From positions 1-64,000 of the forward strand of contig NZ_CP027226.1 in NCBI RefSeq assembly GCF_002998295.1: DNA of 64,000 nt. Reading direction: 5' to 3'. The DNA comes from Fastidiosipila sanguinis. GTDB lineage: Bacteria > Bacillota > Clostridia > Saccharofermentanales > Fastidiosipilaceae. A program made the position numbers and the translations under genes. This document shows, in pieces, positions 1 to 9,858 of the stretch. Under the pieces are notes generated by a model. The model saw nothing but the letters and a program-made list of their open reading frames with translations, ran no database searches and had not been told where the DNA came from. The first letter of the stretch is position 1, and every line of letters begins with the position of its first letter.

Positions 1-2778
1 AGTAAAGGCAACTTCTACTTTGCTACATCAGACGAAAATGGTGTAGTTAAGTTCACAGATCTACCTATCTTAGAAAAATACACAATCACTGAAATAGAAG
101 CTCCAGCAGGATATAAAGTATCTGATAAATCCATAGAAGTTGGATATGAAGACTTCAAGACTGTCTACAATAAAGCTGACAATAGCTTTGATGTAAAAAT
201 TACAGATAAGGACAGTAAAGACAAATTCCTTAACGTTAAACCTGTTTATGGATCATTGAAGTTGAATAAGATCAATGAAGATAAGGTAGCTTTGAGTTAC
301 ATCAGATTTAACCTAAGAGGAATGAACGAATGGAACAAGGACTACAATAGAAACTTCTTAACAAATACTAGTGGTAACATTAGCGTAGATAATCTCTTAG
401 AAGGTAAATACTTATTAAGTGAAATTGTCGAGGAAGGCAAGTCAGGCTACAAAGCAATTGAGCCAATAGAATTTACAATTGATGCAGATCATCGAGTAAT
501 TGACTTTACAGGAGATAAAGCAATCGTAAACGAAGGTCTACAGATTGTAATTAATAAACTTCTAGTTGCTAATAAGTTCGATCTCTCAGCTATTGATAGA
601 TTGACAGACTACGGAAAAGTTAAACTTGCAGGATTCGAGTTTGAGATTAGAGAAGTTGAGAACCCTGACATTGTCATTAAGACTGAACCAACAGGCAAAG
701 AAGGTTACACTATTGCTTCTGGTCTAAAAGTTAATACACTTTACGCAATTACAGAAGTTAAGAAGGAAGGTACTTTGTACCTACATAACACTAATGCCTA
801 CAGATTTAAGCTGAATGATAAGGGTGAAGTAACAGATGAAAACGGCAAGGCCTTCTTACAAAATGCTCTAAACATTCCAAACCCTGAGAAACCAATTCTA
901 GGTAAGGTGGAAGTTGAGAAATTAGATGATGAGAAGAATCCACTAGAAGGTGCAGTCTTCAATCTTGAAAAATATGATAGAGAGAGTGGAGAATACAAAC
1001 CATTCTTAGCAGCTAAAACTAAACTAGTTGATGGCAAAGCTAAAGCAATATTTGATAACTTGCCAAGTGGATTGTATATCTTGAAAGAAGACCAAGCTCC
1101 TAAGGGCTACTACAAGTCAAATGCAGAGCATTATTTCGAAATTAAAGAAATACCAAATGAAGGTATGTTGGTAAATTCAGCCTTTAATGTTGAAACAGAC
1201 AAGATAGTCCACAAATACGCATTTAGCTACACCAATAATCCATTTGAGGTAGATGTAGTTAAGGGTGACACTATCATGGAAAACGTAGATCTTGAGAAAG
1301 CAGAAACCTACGTTAAAGAGAACCCAAGCTATAGATACAAGAAAGTAGGTCAAGACATCTACACAGTCTATAAACCATTAGCAGGTGTAGAGTTTACTCT
1401 TTACGCACTAGAAGATGGTCAAAGAGTAGAAAAAGGTGTATTCAAGTCAGACGCTGAAGGTAAGGTAGACTTCGCAGGCTTCAAGTTTGAGGAAAAATAC
1501 AACTATGAGCTAGTAGAAACAAAAACGATTGAAGCATATCGATTAGACCAAAAACCAATTAGGATTTATCTAAAAGATGAAACTAAGAAAGAAAACTTCA
1601 ACGGTATAGTTTCTGCTTACATGGAAAATGAGTTACAAAAAGGTAGAATAATTATTTCCAAGTACAGCGAAGATAAGAAGGAAAGCTTAGCCGGCGCTGA
1701 ATTCGCATTGTACAAAGTAGATGCTGAAGGAAATAAAGAAAAAGAACCACTCAAAGTAGCTAAAACAGATGCAAGAGGTTTCATTGAGTTTAGAGACCTT
1801 GAGCTTGGAACATATATTGTTAAAGAAACAAAAGCTCCAAATGGTTATATCCTGGAAGATAATGAGTATAAATTTATCTTAACTACAGAAGATTCATCTC
1901 AAAGTATAGTGGTAAATAACCCTGTCAATAAGATGGATATTCCAGTTGAGAAAGTTTGGGACGATAACGAAAACCAAGATGGTAAACGTCCTGAAGAGAT
2001 TACAGTCAAACTCCTTGCTAATGGCGAAGTTTTACAAACCGTCAAACTCACAGCTAAGAACGATTGGAAGTATGTATTTACAGACTTGGAAATCGAAAAG
2101 ACTGTAGTAAAAGATGGTGTTGAAGTTACAGAAAAAGTTGAATATACCATTGAAGAGGTCAAAGTCGATGACTATGAAACAACTATTAGCGGTTCACCTA
2201 CAGAAGGATTTGTTATAACAAACAAACACACTCCTGCAACAACAAATATCAAGGTTCAAAAGACCTGGACCAGCAGCAAGAACAATAAACTTCCTGAAAG
2301 TATAGAAGTTGAACTCTTAGCAAATGGTAAAGCTCTAGATAATAAGCTAAGTCTAAATGCCGACAATGACTGGTCAGGAGAATTCATAGATCTTCCTGTA
2401 TATGAGGCAGGTAAAGAGATTGAGTATTCTGTCAAGGAAGTTGGTGAAGATAAATTGGAGATTACTGTAAATGGTAATACTTATACAGTAACTTACTCAG
2501 GTGACAAGGAGAATGGTTTTGTAATTAACAATGAGGAAGTACCTGAAGAGACTACTACCTCAACCACTCCAGAAGAGACGACAAGCACTACGACTACTCC
2601 AACAACCCCAGAGGAGACAACTACACCAAGTACTCCAAAAGAAACTACAGGACCTACAACAACTCCAACTGTTCCACCAACGACAGGTGAGAGAATTGAA
2701 ATTTCAATCGGAGTATCAGTATTCCTACTAACAGTAGCAGCTGTATTGATAGTAGTTAAGAAAAAACGTGAGGAGTAA
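1..2778 (+). CDS. Cna-B/SpaA-type cell-wall anchored surface protein, 3' part (5' end outside window)
   Basis: The reading frame is open from base 1, so the gene starts upstream of the window; 925 codons are visible. It is a chain of SpaA/Cna-B type beta-sandwich modules. Each has a 'G.V...K.d...L.GA.F.LY' start and an 'ETKAPNGY'-like end; copies are near bases 90-130, 900-1100, 1380-1570 and 1650-1870. Two classical Cna-B modules follow ('VEKVWDDNENQDGKRPE' and 'VQKTWTSS'). Then comes a Thr/Pro/Glu-rich wall-spanning linker (about 2537-2680), a sorting motif PPTTGE, a hydrophobic helix and a KKKREE tail. Proteins of this type are pilin-like or stalk adhesins whose modules often form internal isopeptide bonds. 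The ligand cannot be inferred. Transcription ends at the hairpin at 2874. Confidence 0.9.
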   Translation, partial: SKGNFYFATSDENGVVKFTDLPILEKYTITEIEAPAGYKVSDKSIEVGYEDFKTVYNKADNSFDVKITDKDSKDKFLNVKPVYGSLKLNKINEDKVALSYIRFNLRGMNEWNKDYNRNFLTNTSGNISVDNLLEGKYLLSEIVEEGKSGYKAIEPIEFTIDADHRVIDFTGDKAIVNEGLQIVINKLLVANKFDLSAIDRLTDYGKVKLAGFEFEIREVENPDIVIKTEPTGKEGYTIASGLKVNTLYAITEVKKEGTLYLHNTNAYRFKLNDKGEVTDENGKAFLQNALNIPNPEKPILGKVEVEKLDDEKNPLEGAVFNLEKYDRESGEYKPFLAAKTKLVDGKAKAIFDNLPSGLYILKEDQAPKGYYKSNAEHYFEIKEIPNEGMLVNSAFNVETDKIVHKYAFSYTNNPFEVDVVKGDTIMENVDLEKAETYVKENPSYRYKKVGQDIYTVYKPLAGVEFTLYALEDGQRVEKGVFKSDAEGKVDFAGFKFEEKYNYELVETKTIEAYRLDQKPIRIYLKDETKKENFNGIVSAYMENELQKGRIIISKYSEDKKESLAGAEFALYKVDAEGNKEKEPLKVAKTDARGFIEFRDLELGTYIVKETKAPNGYILEDNEYKFILTTEDSSQSIVVNNPVNKMDIPVEKVWDDNENQDGKRPEEITVKLLANGEVLQTVKLTAKNDWKYVFTDLEIEKTVVKDGVEVTEKVEYTIEEVKVDDYETTISGSPTEGFVITNKHTPATTNIKVQKTWTSSKNNKLPESIEVELLANGKALDNKLSLNADNDWSGEFIDLPVYEAGKEIEYSVKEVGEDKLEITVNGNTYTVTYSGDKENGFVINNEEVPEETTTSTTPEETTSTTTTPTTPEETTTPSTPKETTGPTTTPTVPPTTGERIEISIGVSVFLLTVAAVLIVVKKKREE

Positions 2779-2873
2779 GGAGGCTCAAGTCTTAGTGAAA
2801 ATCACTAAAGCGAATTAGCTAAAAATTGCAGTAATTTCTCTTCAAGAGAAAACAAACTCTAAGCGACAAGCAA

Positions 2874-2906
2874 AAGGCCACTCAAGAATTATTCTTGAGT
2901 GGCCTT
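2874..2906 (+). terminator. Intrinsic terminator after the Cna-B surface protein
   Basis: A perfect 16-bp inverted repeat (AAGGCCACTCAAGAAT and its complement) with a very short loop, followed by a T-rich tail. It lies 95 bp after the stop codon and faces the convergent mgtE gene. Confidence 0.8.
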
Positions 2907-3014
2907 CCTTTATGCTTATATTAAATTGTAAATCTACCGGCAATATATAATTCAACAATAAATAATCCAACATTAAATAATCCCGGCAACTTAGTAAATC
3001 ATTTAACCCAAATC

Positions 3015-4346
3015 CTAGAATATCAAGAAGCTAGCAACTTCGAAGTAGATAAGTAGAACCATTGTATCAACGATAGTTGTAATGATTGGTCCAGCCATAA
3101 CTGTTGGGTCAATATTGAATTTATCAGCAATTAGAGGCATGATACCACCAATAACTTTGGATAAAACAATTGTAATTAATAGTGTAATACCAACTGTTAA
3201 GTTAACTGCTAGATTAACATCTTCTAGAATTAGCATACGTACAATATTAACAGCAACGAGTGCACCACCAGTCATTAAACCAATGGTAGATTCTTTTAGT
3301 ATTACTCTTAATGTGTCTTTAAAACCAACTTCCCCAGCGTACAAGGCTCGAATAACTGTTGTAGATGCTTGAGTTCCGGCATTACCACCAGAGTCCATTA
3401 GCATTGGAATGTATGATGTTAGTACAACAGCAGCTGAAAGTAAGTCTTCATAGCGATGAATGATGAAACCGGTGAATGTTGCAGTTATTAGACATATGAT
3501 TAGCCAAGTTGTTCTGTCTTTGGCCATACGGAAACTTGATTTTTCTAGGTAAGGTACCGGACTATCATCAGATTCTTGAATACCGTGGATGTTAGCCATA
3601 TCCTCTTCATACTCTTCGTGCAGGATGTCGATCGCCCACTCAGCTGGGATGAAACCGACTAATCTACCTTCGGAGTCAGTAACAGGGATCTCTGAAATAT
3701 CATATTTTTGTGCGATTTTTGCGGCGTCTTCTTGGTCATCTGTAGCCAAAACACTTGCAGGGAAAGAGTTTAATAAATCTACTAAATGTGCATCTTGATT
3801 ACGCAATAAGTCAGCTAAGTAAACATAACCAATCAATACCAAAGATTCATCTGTTACCCAGATTTGCTCCAAACGGTTAGCATCCAAATCGGAACTCATG
3901 ATTTTTTGTAATGCTTGTGTAGGAGAAACGTTTTTCTTCACAGCCATGAAGTTAACTGACATTATCGAGCCAACGCTATCTTCTGGGTAGCCCAATAATT
4001 TATTAATGACTGGTCGACGGACGTCATCTACCAAGTAATTCATGATTCTTCTAACCATGTTTGCTGGTAATTCTTGCAAAGTATCAACAAGTTCGTCTTC
4101 ATCCAAATCTTGGATAAGGGACATTGTTTTCTCATCAGATAAAGATTCGATGATTTCTTGTTTTTGCTCAGATGGTAAAAGAGCGAACGTGTCGGCCAAA
4201 AGATCTTTGTTCATGATTTTCATCCTGACAGCAATTTCTGTCATGGTTAAATCACGGAACTCTTCAGCTAAGTCAACAGGGTCCATTGTATTAATGTGAG
4301 CTTGTAGTGCTTTTAGTGACTCTGCAGTGTATGTTGAATTTTCCAT
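3015..4346 (-). CDS. mgtE: Magnesium transporter MgtE
   Basis: This 443-aa protein matches the MgtE Mg2+ channel/transporter family. It has an N-terminal helical MgtE_N domain (about residues 30-135, with 'LPSEQKQEIIESLSDEK'-type repeats). Two CBS domains follow (about 140-260, including 'YPEDSVGSIMS' and 'ISEIPVTDSEGRLVGFIP'). The C-terminal five-helix pore region starts near residue 280 and contains 'MDSGGNAGTQASTTVIRAL', the conserved family segment. In the family the cytoplasmic N and CBS domains bind Mg2+ and gate the pore. The start is chosen for an AAGGAGG site 8 bp upstream. It is monocistronic and has a 200-nt leader with its own terminator hairpin. A second Mg2+ system (mgtA) is at 28949. 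Confidence 0.95.
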   Translation of the reverse strand: MENSTYTAESLKALQAHINTMDPVDLAEEFRDLTMTEIAVRMKIMNKDLLADTFALLPSEQKQEIIESLSDEKTMSLIQDLDEDELVDTLQELPANMVRRIMNYLVDDVRRPVINKLLGYPEDSVGSIMSVNFMAVKKNVSPTQALQKIMSSDLDANRLEQIWVTDESLVLIGYVYLADLLRNQDAHLVDLLNSFPASVLATDDQEDAAKIAQKYDISEIPVTDSEGRLVGFIPAEWAIDILHEEYEEDMANIHGIQESDDSPVPYLEKSSFRMAKDRTTWLIICLITATFTGFIIHRYEDLLSAAVVLTSYIPMLMDSGGNAGTQASTTVIRALYAGEVGFKDTLRVILKESTIGLMTGGALVAVNIVRMLILEDVNLAVNLTVGITLLITIVLSKVIGGIMPLIADKFNIDPTVMAGPIITTIVDTMVLLIYFEVASFLIF

Positions 4347-4354
4347 TTCATATG

Positions 4355-4545
4355 CCTCCTTAATAAAAAATACCGCCTAAGATTAGTCTTTGCGGTACCA
4401 GCATACGAAATACAGAATTAAATTGTTCTATAAGAGAGAACAATTGCAACTGATATTTAAATTTTGGTTACCGAAAAAACTTCGATTTAAGCTACAACTT
4501 CGATAGGGGTCGCAATTGTCCATATTTTTTACCTCTCAATTTGAT
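4355..4545 (-). promoter_or_regulatory. Structured mgtE leader with mutually exclusive hairpins and a terminator (candidate riboswitch)
   Basis: Reading on the minus strand, the leader opens with a 13-bp stem between 4509-4521 and 4438-4450 (GGACAATTGCGAC with GTTGCAATTGTTC, two G-U pairs) enclosing about 58 nt. The 3' arm of that stem can instead form a perfect 9-bp hairpin with 4421-4429 (AATTGTTCT/AGAACAATT, 4421-4445). Downstream is a terminator hairpin at 4371-4397 (TACCGC...GCGGTA with an inner AAGA/TCTT pairing), then six Ts and the ribosome binding site. A CGGTA inside the first domain (4466-4473) is complementary to TACCG in the terminator arm. This is the architecture of a transcription-attenuating switch. 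I do not recognise the M-box core sequence. Confidence 0.65.
4371..4397 (-). terminator. Leader terminator in front of mgtE
   Basis: Stem TACCGC/GCGGTA with a further AAGA/TCTT helix inside, directly followed by TTTTTT on the minus strand. It ends about 10 nt before the mgtE ribosome binding site, so it can only act as an attenuator of mgtE itself. Confidence 0.75.
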
Positions 4546-4551
4546 GTGCAC

Positions 4552-4580
4552 AGTATACTACTTTTTACAAATATCTTCAA
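4552..4580 (-). promoter_or_regulatory. mgtE promoter
   Basis: On the minus strand: -35 TTGAAG (4575-4580), a 17-bp spacer and -10 TATACT (4552-4557). It places the transcript start near 4545, giving a leader of about 200 nt. Confidence 0.7.
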
Positions 4581-4743
4581 ACGATGATAATGACGAATAT
4601 TCTTAGATTTTGCAGATTAACTTGGTGAGTTTTTAGCTTTTAGATAATTTTTAAAGACTTTTTAAAGAAAATATAACATTGGGATTTTATAGTTTTTCCT
4701 TGAAGAATATTTTAGCTAAATAGCAAGATAGCAAGGAGTAATT

Positions 4744-7700
4744 ATGAAGAAAAGTTTTTTGCAGAAGATTTTTGCAGTAGTTTTGGCGATTAGCTTAAGC
4801 GTTAGTCCACTGATGACTACTGTCAAAGCTCAAGAACCAGCCAAAAGTCCATTAGTAATCTCAGAGATTGTTCCGGACACAGATAATGTATCTGGTTCTG
4901 ATGCGTATGAGTTCTTTGAACTCAAGAATGTAAGTAATCAAAGTATTAACATGAACGATTACATTCTCTATTACAACAATAAGGACATTTGGACATTAAA
5001 TGAGGAAATTGTTTTGGAGCCTCAAGAAGTTCTAGTAGTCTGGATTCTTAATGGTAAAAATGACAAGCTAACAGCTTCAGACTTTAATGCATATTGGGGT
5101 AGTGAGCTAACGCAGGGAGATAACCTAGCAACTATAAATAGTGGTGGTTTTGCTAATGGTAGCCAAAGAGATTTGGAAATTTATACCAAAACTTGGCAAT
5201 TACTCAATTCTGTAAGATATAACCATGATGACGTGAAATTAGTAGTAAAAGACGGAGGCATCAAGTACAAGTATACTGGTGCAACAAGCTCAGAAATAAT
5301 TTCTTATGATACAAAAGGCTCCGCTGGAATTCTAGAAGATAATCAAATAGAAACTTCCAACTATGAATTTGCAGGTCTAAAAGGTGAGCTAAAAGTAGTA
5401 GCCGAGAACCTTGTTAAATTCAATAATAATTGGCAATATAAAATTTCTCTAGACAGTGATAATTTAATTCTAGCTGGCCAATTAAAAATAGTTGGCGAAA
5501 ATGAAACTACAATTTCTTACCCTCTAAGTTATGTGAATGGAGAATTAATAGCTGAAGTTCCATTCCAGGACGTTTCTGGATTTAAGAATTTTAAAGCACA
5601 AGCAGTATTATTCGACGGAGTTGCAGACACTCTTACCGAAGAATTGAATGTTAAAGTTGAGCAAGGAGAGTTTGACAAAACTAACGTTCCTTCACTAATA
5701 ATTACTGAATTAATTCCTGACACAAGTAATGTAAATTCAGCAGATGCTTATGAATACATAGAAGTTACAAATAACTCAGATGCAAAAATTAATTTCAAGG
5801 ATTATCAATTGCTATACAATTACCCAGATGATGGCCCAGATAGTAACGTTTTATGGTTCCAAACCAGGGAAGATCTATTTGTTGAACCAGGTGCATCTTT
5901 AGTATTCTGGGTAAAAAATGGCTATAACGACGAACTTACAGTTGACGATTTTAATAATCACTTCAATTCCAATCTAACACTCAATGAAAATATATTTGAA
6001 ATTTTCGTTGGTGGTATGGCAAACGGCGGTCCTCGTGGAATGTATGTTAAGAGTAACGTTGGTGATGTTTATTCATACGTTCAATACAATATGGATGGCA
6101 AAGAAGTAACTGCCGATAGATCCATAGTTTATCAATACAACACAACAACAGAAGCTGTAGAAAAGGTATCAAATGATGCTTTGCCAACTCCAGGTTTCGT
6201 ACCAGAAGATATCAGAAGTATTAATTCTGAATACCAAGCTCCTCAATCTGAGATAAGCGTAGTAGATCATACAGAGTCAAGCTTTGATAATGATAAAGAT
6301 CTCACTTTTGCTATTGAAGTTTCATCAGATAGTGAAGCGATAAAAACAGTTGAATTATTTATTAAAGACAATACAAGTACTGAGTTCGAAGCTATTAATG
6401 TAGAAAGATCTAAAGATAATCCGGCTGTCTTCTCTTATAGTTTAGACGCTATAGATTTAACCGGTAAAGATTATTATGACTACTACTATGTACTAAGCGA
6501 TGGTACTCAAGAAATAAAACTAGAAGAAAAAAGAGTTGAGTCTAAGAACAAAAATAATGATGGCATTAGATTCAATTTAGAATCAGAAACATATGTAAAT
6601 AATTCAGTTTTCGTAAGTACCACTGGAGATAGCTTATATCTAGGTGCTAAAGATTTAACAGACAAAACTCACAAATCACTTAATTCTGAAGCAAAATTTG
6701 TCTTTGAAACAAGTCAAACAGATGCTTTCTTCAAGAATGCAGTAGCTATAGGAAATGATGTAATTGGCGTATTTGATGAAGGTACATATGCCAATTGGAG
6801 AACATATACATTTGATGTACCTTTAGCAGCGATTAAGCCTGGAGAAACACTACAAGTAGATATGCATGCAGGTAACAAGGCTAATGTCTTGGAACACAAC
6901 GAAGAGAATAATGATGACTTCACAGTAAGAAATATTCGTTTGATTTTGCCTAATGGTTATACATTACGAGCTGAAGGTTTCGAAGATCCTAATAAGATTA
7001 TTCTAATGGGAGATTCAGCTGGAAAAATAGAGATTTTAGAAGCAAAATTCACTTTAACAGATGAAATGTACAACGCCATTGGTACTCTAATAGATACAAC
7101 AGAATTAGAAGATGGTACTTATGAGTTAAGTTCTGGCAAAAAAGACTCTTCTGAACTTACAAAAATTAATTTACATGTAGACAACAACGGTCCAGAGATA
7201 AATATTAATATAGAAGACAATGAGGAAATTAGAGGCGAAAAAGACTTAAAAGTTTCCTTGACAGATAAAGGTATTGGTCTAGATGAAGAGAAGACAAGAA
7301 TTTATCTAGATGACAATTTGGTCGAACTACCTTTGACCTTCGATTCAACAAAAGACGAAGCTAAGAGCCATACATTAAAAATAGTTGCTCAAGATAAATT
7401 AGGCAATGAAGAAGTTAAAGAAATAAACTTCACAATTCCAGAAGAACAGCCAACAATCAACAATGTAAGCGCTAAGGTCGTAGACAATCAGATCGAATTT
7501 ACTATCGAGGGTAAAGACCTTCAAAATGACACAATGAAAGCTCAAATTAAATTGTCCAAGAACTATAATTTAGAGTCCCCAGAAGTGAGTGTCGAAAAAG
7601 GTAGAAGTAATCAAGCAGCAGTAGCAGAAGATAAATTCGCCGAAGATGATATCAATGGATTGCCATACGAAGTGTTTACCTTGGATGCTGACGAGAACCT

Positions 7701-9684
7701 AAATGCTGATGATAGTCTAAGAATTAATTGGGTTGGAGAGAGTAATAATACTAAGACTTTCTTATATGCTCTAAATCCAGAGACTAATTCATGGGACAAA
7801 CTCAACGCTAAGATGAGCAAGATCTCAGAGTCAGAAGTTGGATTAGAAGCAACAGTTGCAGCAAGCACTTATGCTAATGCAGAGAACAAAGTACAAGTAA
7901 TGGTACAAAATGGTGAAGGTTTCACTCCAGAACAGTTCGAAGCAGGTGCACCAGCAAATCAGCCTACACTTGCTCACATTACAACATCTCACGCTGATGA
8001 TACTGATAGAAATGCATATGATTTTACCTTTGCTTGGGAATCAGATACTCAATACTATAATGAAGATTACGTAGGAAATCCTAATATAGTCGGTAAATAC
8101 CAATATCAATTAGATATTCATGATTGGCTAATTGCGAATAGACCAAGACTTAACTTGCAATATCTATTCCACACAGGAGATATTATTGATAATGCAGATG
8201 AGATAGGTCAATGGACAAATGCAGATAATGCTTATAAATTGCTAGATGACGCTAGACTTCCTTATGGAGTTTTGGCAGGAAACCATGACGTAGATCATTT
8301 AAGCAATGACTATACCAACTATGGAAAATATTTCGGAGACTTCAGATTTGAAAACAAAGAGCACTTTGCTGGCTCATACAAGAACAATCGTGGTCACTAT
8401 GATTTAATCACTGTTGACGGTATCGACTTTATCATGATGTACATGGGTTGGAATATTAATGAAGCAGAGATAAACTGGATGAATAATGTCCTAGCTAAAT
8501 ATCCTGAGAGAGTAGCGATCTTGAACTTCCACGAATACTTATTGGCAAGTGGTGGATTAGGTGAACAACCTCAAGCTATTTATAATCAAGTAGTTAAGAA
8601 GAACCACAATGTAAAAATGATCTTTTCTGGTCACTACCACAATGCTGTTACTGTTCCAATTGAGCTTGACGATAATGGTGATGGCGTAAATGACAGAGTA
8701 GTTTACCAAATGCTATTTGACTATCAAGGATTGAAGAAAGGTGGTATGGGATATATTAGACTCATGCACTTTGATAATGATTCTAAGTCAATTAAAGTAA
8801 GAACTTACTCCCCAAGTCTAGATGATTACAATGCTAAAGATTATCCAGGAATTAATGGTGAAGGTATTAAAGGCGAAGAGACATTCACTATCCCTTATGC
8901 CGATATAAATATTAATCCAGAGAGAAAAGTTCTCAAGACAAACTCATTAGATTTGAGTGTAGATACTAATACAGTTCTTGCAGAAGTTGCTGAACTTAAG
9001 AGTGGTGAGGTCGCTACTGTTAAAGCAGATATACCTGAAGGAGCAGAAAGTATTAGTTGGTTCTTGGAGCTAACAGATCCTTATGGTGCAGTTGAAAAGA
9101 GTCCTGTTTATGTAACTAACGTAGAAAGTGGCGAGACTGAAATGCCGGAAGAACCTGGCGATGGTGAAGTTACTGAACCAAGTGACCCAAGTGAGCCGAG
9201 TGAACCTAGTGACCCAAGTGAGCCAGAGAATCCAATCGACCCAGAAAATCCGGGAGATGATAGTGACAACACTAACGAAGAGGATGTTGAGAAGTTTAAA
9301 CTAGTCTTCGCACTAAATGAAGGTACATGGGCAGATGGATCTACTGAGGATAAAGTAATTGTTGCTGATAAAGGAAGCATAATAGAAATTCCTGCAGCTC
9401 CAGTAAGAGATGGTTATACATTTGATTACTGGAAAGGCTCTAAGTATTATCCAGGAGATAAATATAAGGTTGAAGAAGATCATACTTTCACAGCCCAATG
9501 GAAATTGGCAGAAAATACAGACAATACTACAAAATCTCCAGATAACACAACAGAGAATAATCAAAAAGATAAGCCAGAGGCAACAAAGACTGGACAATCA
9601 GAAGATATGCTATTTGTAGGTGGATTAATGTTGTTACTTGCTGTAGCTTTGGTAGCTAGAAAAAAGGAAGGTTTTGAAGCCTAA
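4744..9684 (+). CDS. Cell-wall anchored lamin-tail/metallophosphoesterase surface protein
   Basis: This 1646-aa protein begins with a signal peptide (MKKSFLQKIF..., cleaved near 'VKAQ'). It carries two lamin-tail-like domains (about residues 35-150, 'LVISEIVPDTDN', and 316-440, 'LIITELIPDTSN'). Ig-like/beta-sandwich regions follow to about 1060, then a calcineurin-like metallophosphoesterase domain (about 1085-1380). Its metal-binding motifs are intact: SDTQ with D1101, HTGDIIDN, GNHD with N1180-H1181 and FSGHYH with H1297/H1299. The C-terminus has an acidic Ser/Pro/Glu linker, one InlB-type (Listeria-Bacteroides) repeat, a TKTG sorting motif, a hydrophobic helix and RKK. A role in hydrolysing extracellular phosphoesters such as nucleotides is inferred; the substrate is unknown. 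The AAGGAG site lies 6 bp before the ATG. Confidence 0.85.
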   Translation: MKKSFLQKIFAVVLAISLSVSPLMTTVKAQEPAKSPLVISEIVPDTDNVSGSDAYEFFELKNVSNQSINMNDYILYYNNKDIWTLNEEIVLEPQEVLVVWILNGKNDKLTASDFNAYWGSELTQGDNLATINSGGFANGSQRDLEIYTKTWQLLNSVRYNHDDVKLVVKDGGIKYKYTGATSSEIISYDTKGSAGILEDNQIETSNYEFAGLKGELKVVAENLVKFNNNWQYKISLDSDNLILAGQLKIVGENETTISYPLSYVNGELIAEVPFQDVSGFKNFKAQAVLFDGVADTLTEELNVKVEQGEFDKTNVPSLIITELIPDTSNVNSADAYEYIEVTNNSDAKINFKDYQLLYNYPDDGPDSNVLWFQTREDLFVEPGASLVFWVKNGYNDELTVDDFNNHFNSNLTLNENIFEIFVGGMANGGPRGMYVKSNVGDVYSYVQYNMDGKEVTADRSIVYQYNTTTEAVEKVSNDALPTPGFVPEDIRSINSEYQAPQSEISVVDHTESSFDNDKDLTFAIEVSSDSEAIKTVELFIKDNTSTEFEAINVERSKDNPAVFSYSLDAIDLTGKDYYDYYYVLSDGTQEIKLEEKRVESKNKNNDGIRFNLESETYVNNSVFVSTTGDSLYLGAKDLTDKTHKSLNSEAKFVFETSQTDAFFKNAVAIGNDVIGVFDEGTYANWRTYTFDVPLAAIKPGETLQVDMHAGNKANVLEHNEENNDDFTVRNIRLILPNGYTLRAEGFEDPNKIILMGDSAGKIEILEAKFTLTDEMYNAIGTLIDTTELEDGTYELSSGKKDSSELTKINLHVDNNGPEININIEDNEEIRGEKDLKVSLTDKGIGLDEEKTRIYLDDNLVELPLTFDSTKDEAKSHTLKIVAQDKLGNEEVKEINFTIPEEQPTINNVSAKVVDNQIEFTIEGKDLQNDTMKAQIKLSKNYNLESPEVSVEKGRSNQAAVAEDKFAEDDINGLPYEVFTLDADENLNADDSLRINWVGESNNTKTFLYALNPETNSWDKLNAKMSKISESEVGLEATVAASTYANAENKVQVMVQNGEGFTPEQFEAGAPANQPTLAHITTSHADDTDRNAYDFTFAWESDTQYYNEDYVGNPNIVGKYQYQLDIHDWLIANRPRLNLQYLFHTGDIIDNADEIGQWTNADNAYKLLDDARLPYGVLAGNHDVDHLSNDYTNYGKYFGDFRFENKEHFAGSYKNNRGHYDLITVDGIDFIMMYMGWNINEAEINWMNNVLAKYPERVAILNFHEYLLASGGLGEQPQAIYNQVVKKNHNVKMIFSGHYHNAVTVPIELDDNGDGVNDRVVYQMLFDYQGLKKGGMGYIRLMHFDNDSKSIKVRTYSPSLDDYNAKDYPGINGEGIKGEETFTIPYADININPERKVLKTNSLDLSVDTNTVLAEVAELKSGEVATVKADIPEGAESISWFLELTDPYGAVEKSPVYVTNVESGETEMPEEPGDGEVTEPSDPSEPSEPSDPSEPENPIDPENPGDDSDNTNEEDVEKFKLVFALNEGTWADGSTEDKVIVADKGSIIEIPAAPVRDGYTFDYWKGSKYYPGDKYKVEEDHTFTAQWKLAENTDNTTKSPDNTTENNQKDKPEATKTGQSEDMLFVGGLMLLLAVALVARKKEGFEA

Positions 9685-9724
9685 TTCAAATCTATAAATA
9701 GAGTTATTGATAGAATTAATAAGG

Positions 9725-9757
9725 ACTGGAGCCAAGATTAATTGGTTCCAGTTTTTT
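9725..9757 (+). terminator. Intrinsic terminator after the metallophosphoesterase surface protein
   Basis: Stem ACTGGAGCCAA / TTGGTTCCAGT (one G-U pair), 5-6 nt loop, followed by TTTTTT. Confidence 0.9.
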
Positions 9758-9858
9758 GTGAAAATAAAACTTATGATAAACTGCTTAATAAATAATTTTT
9801 TAATACTATACTATAGCTAGAACTACAGAAAAAAGGAACAGAAAAAGGAAAAAACAAA

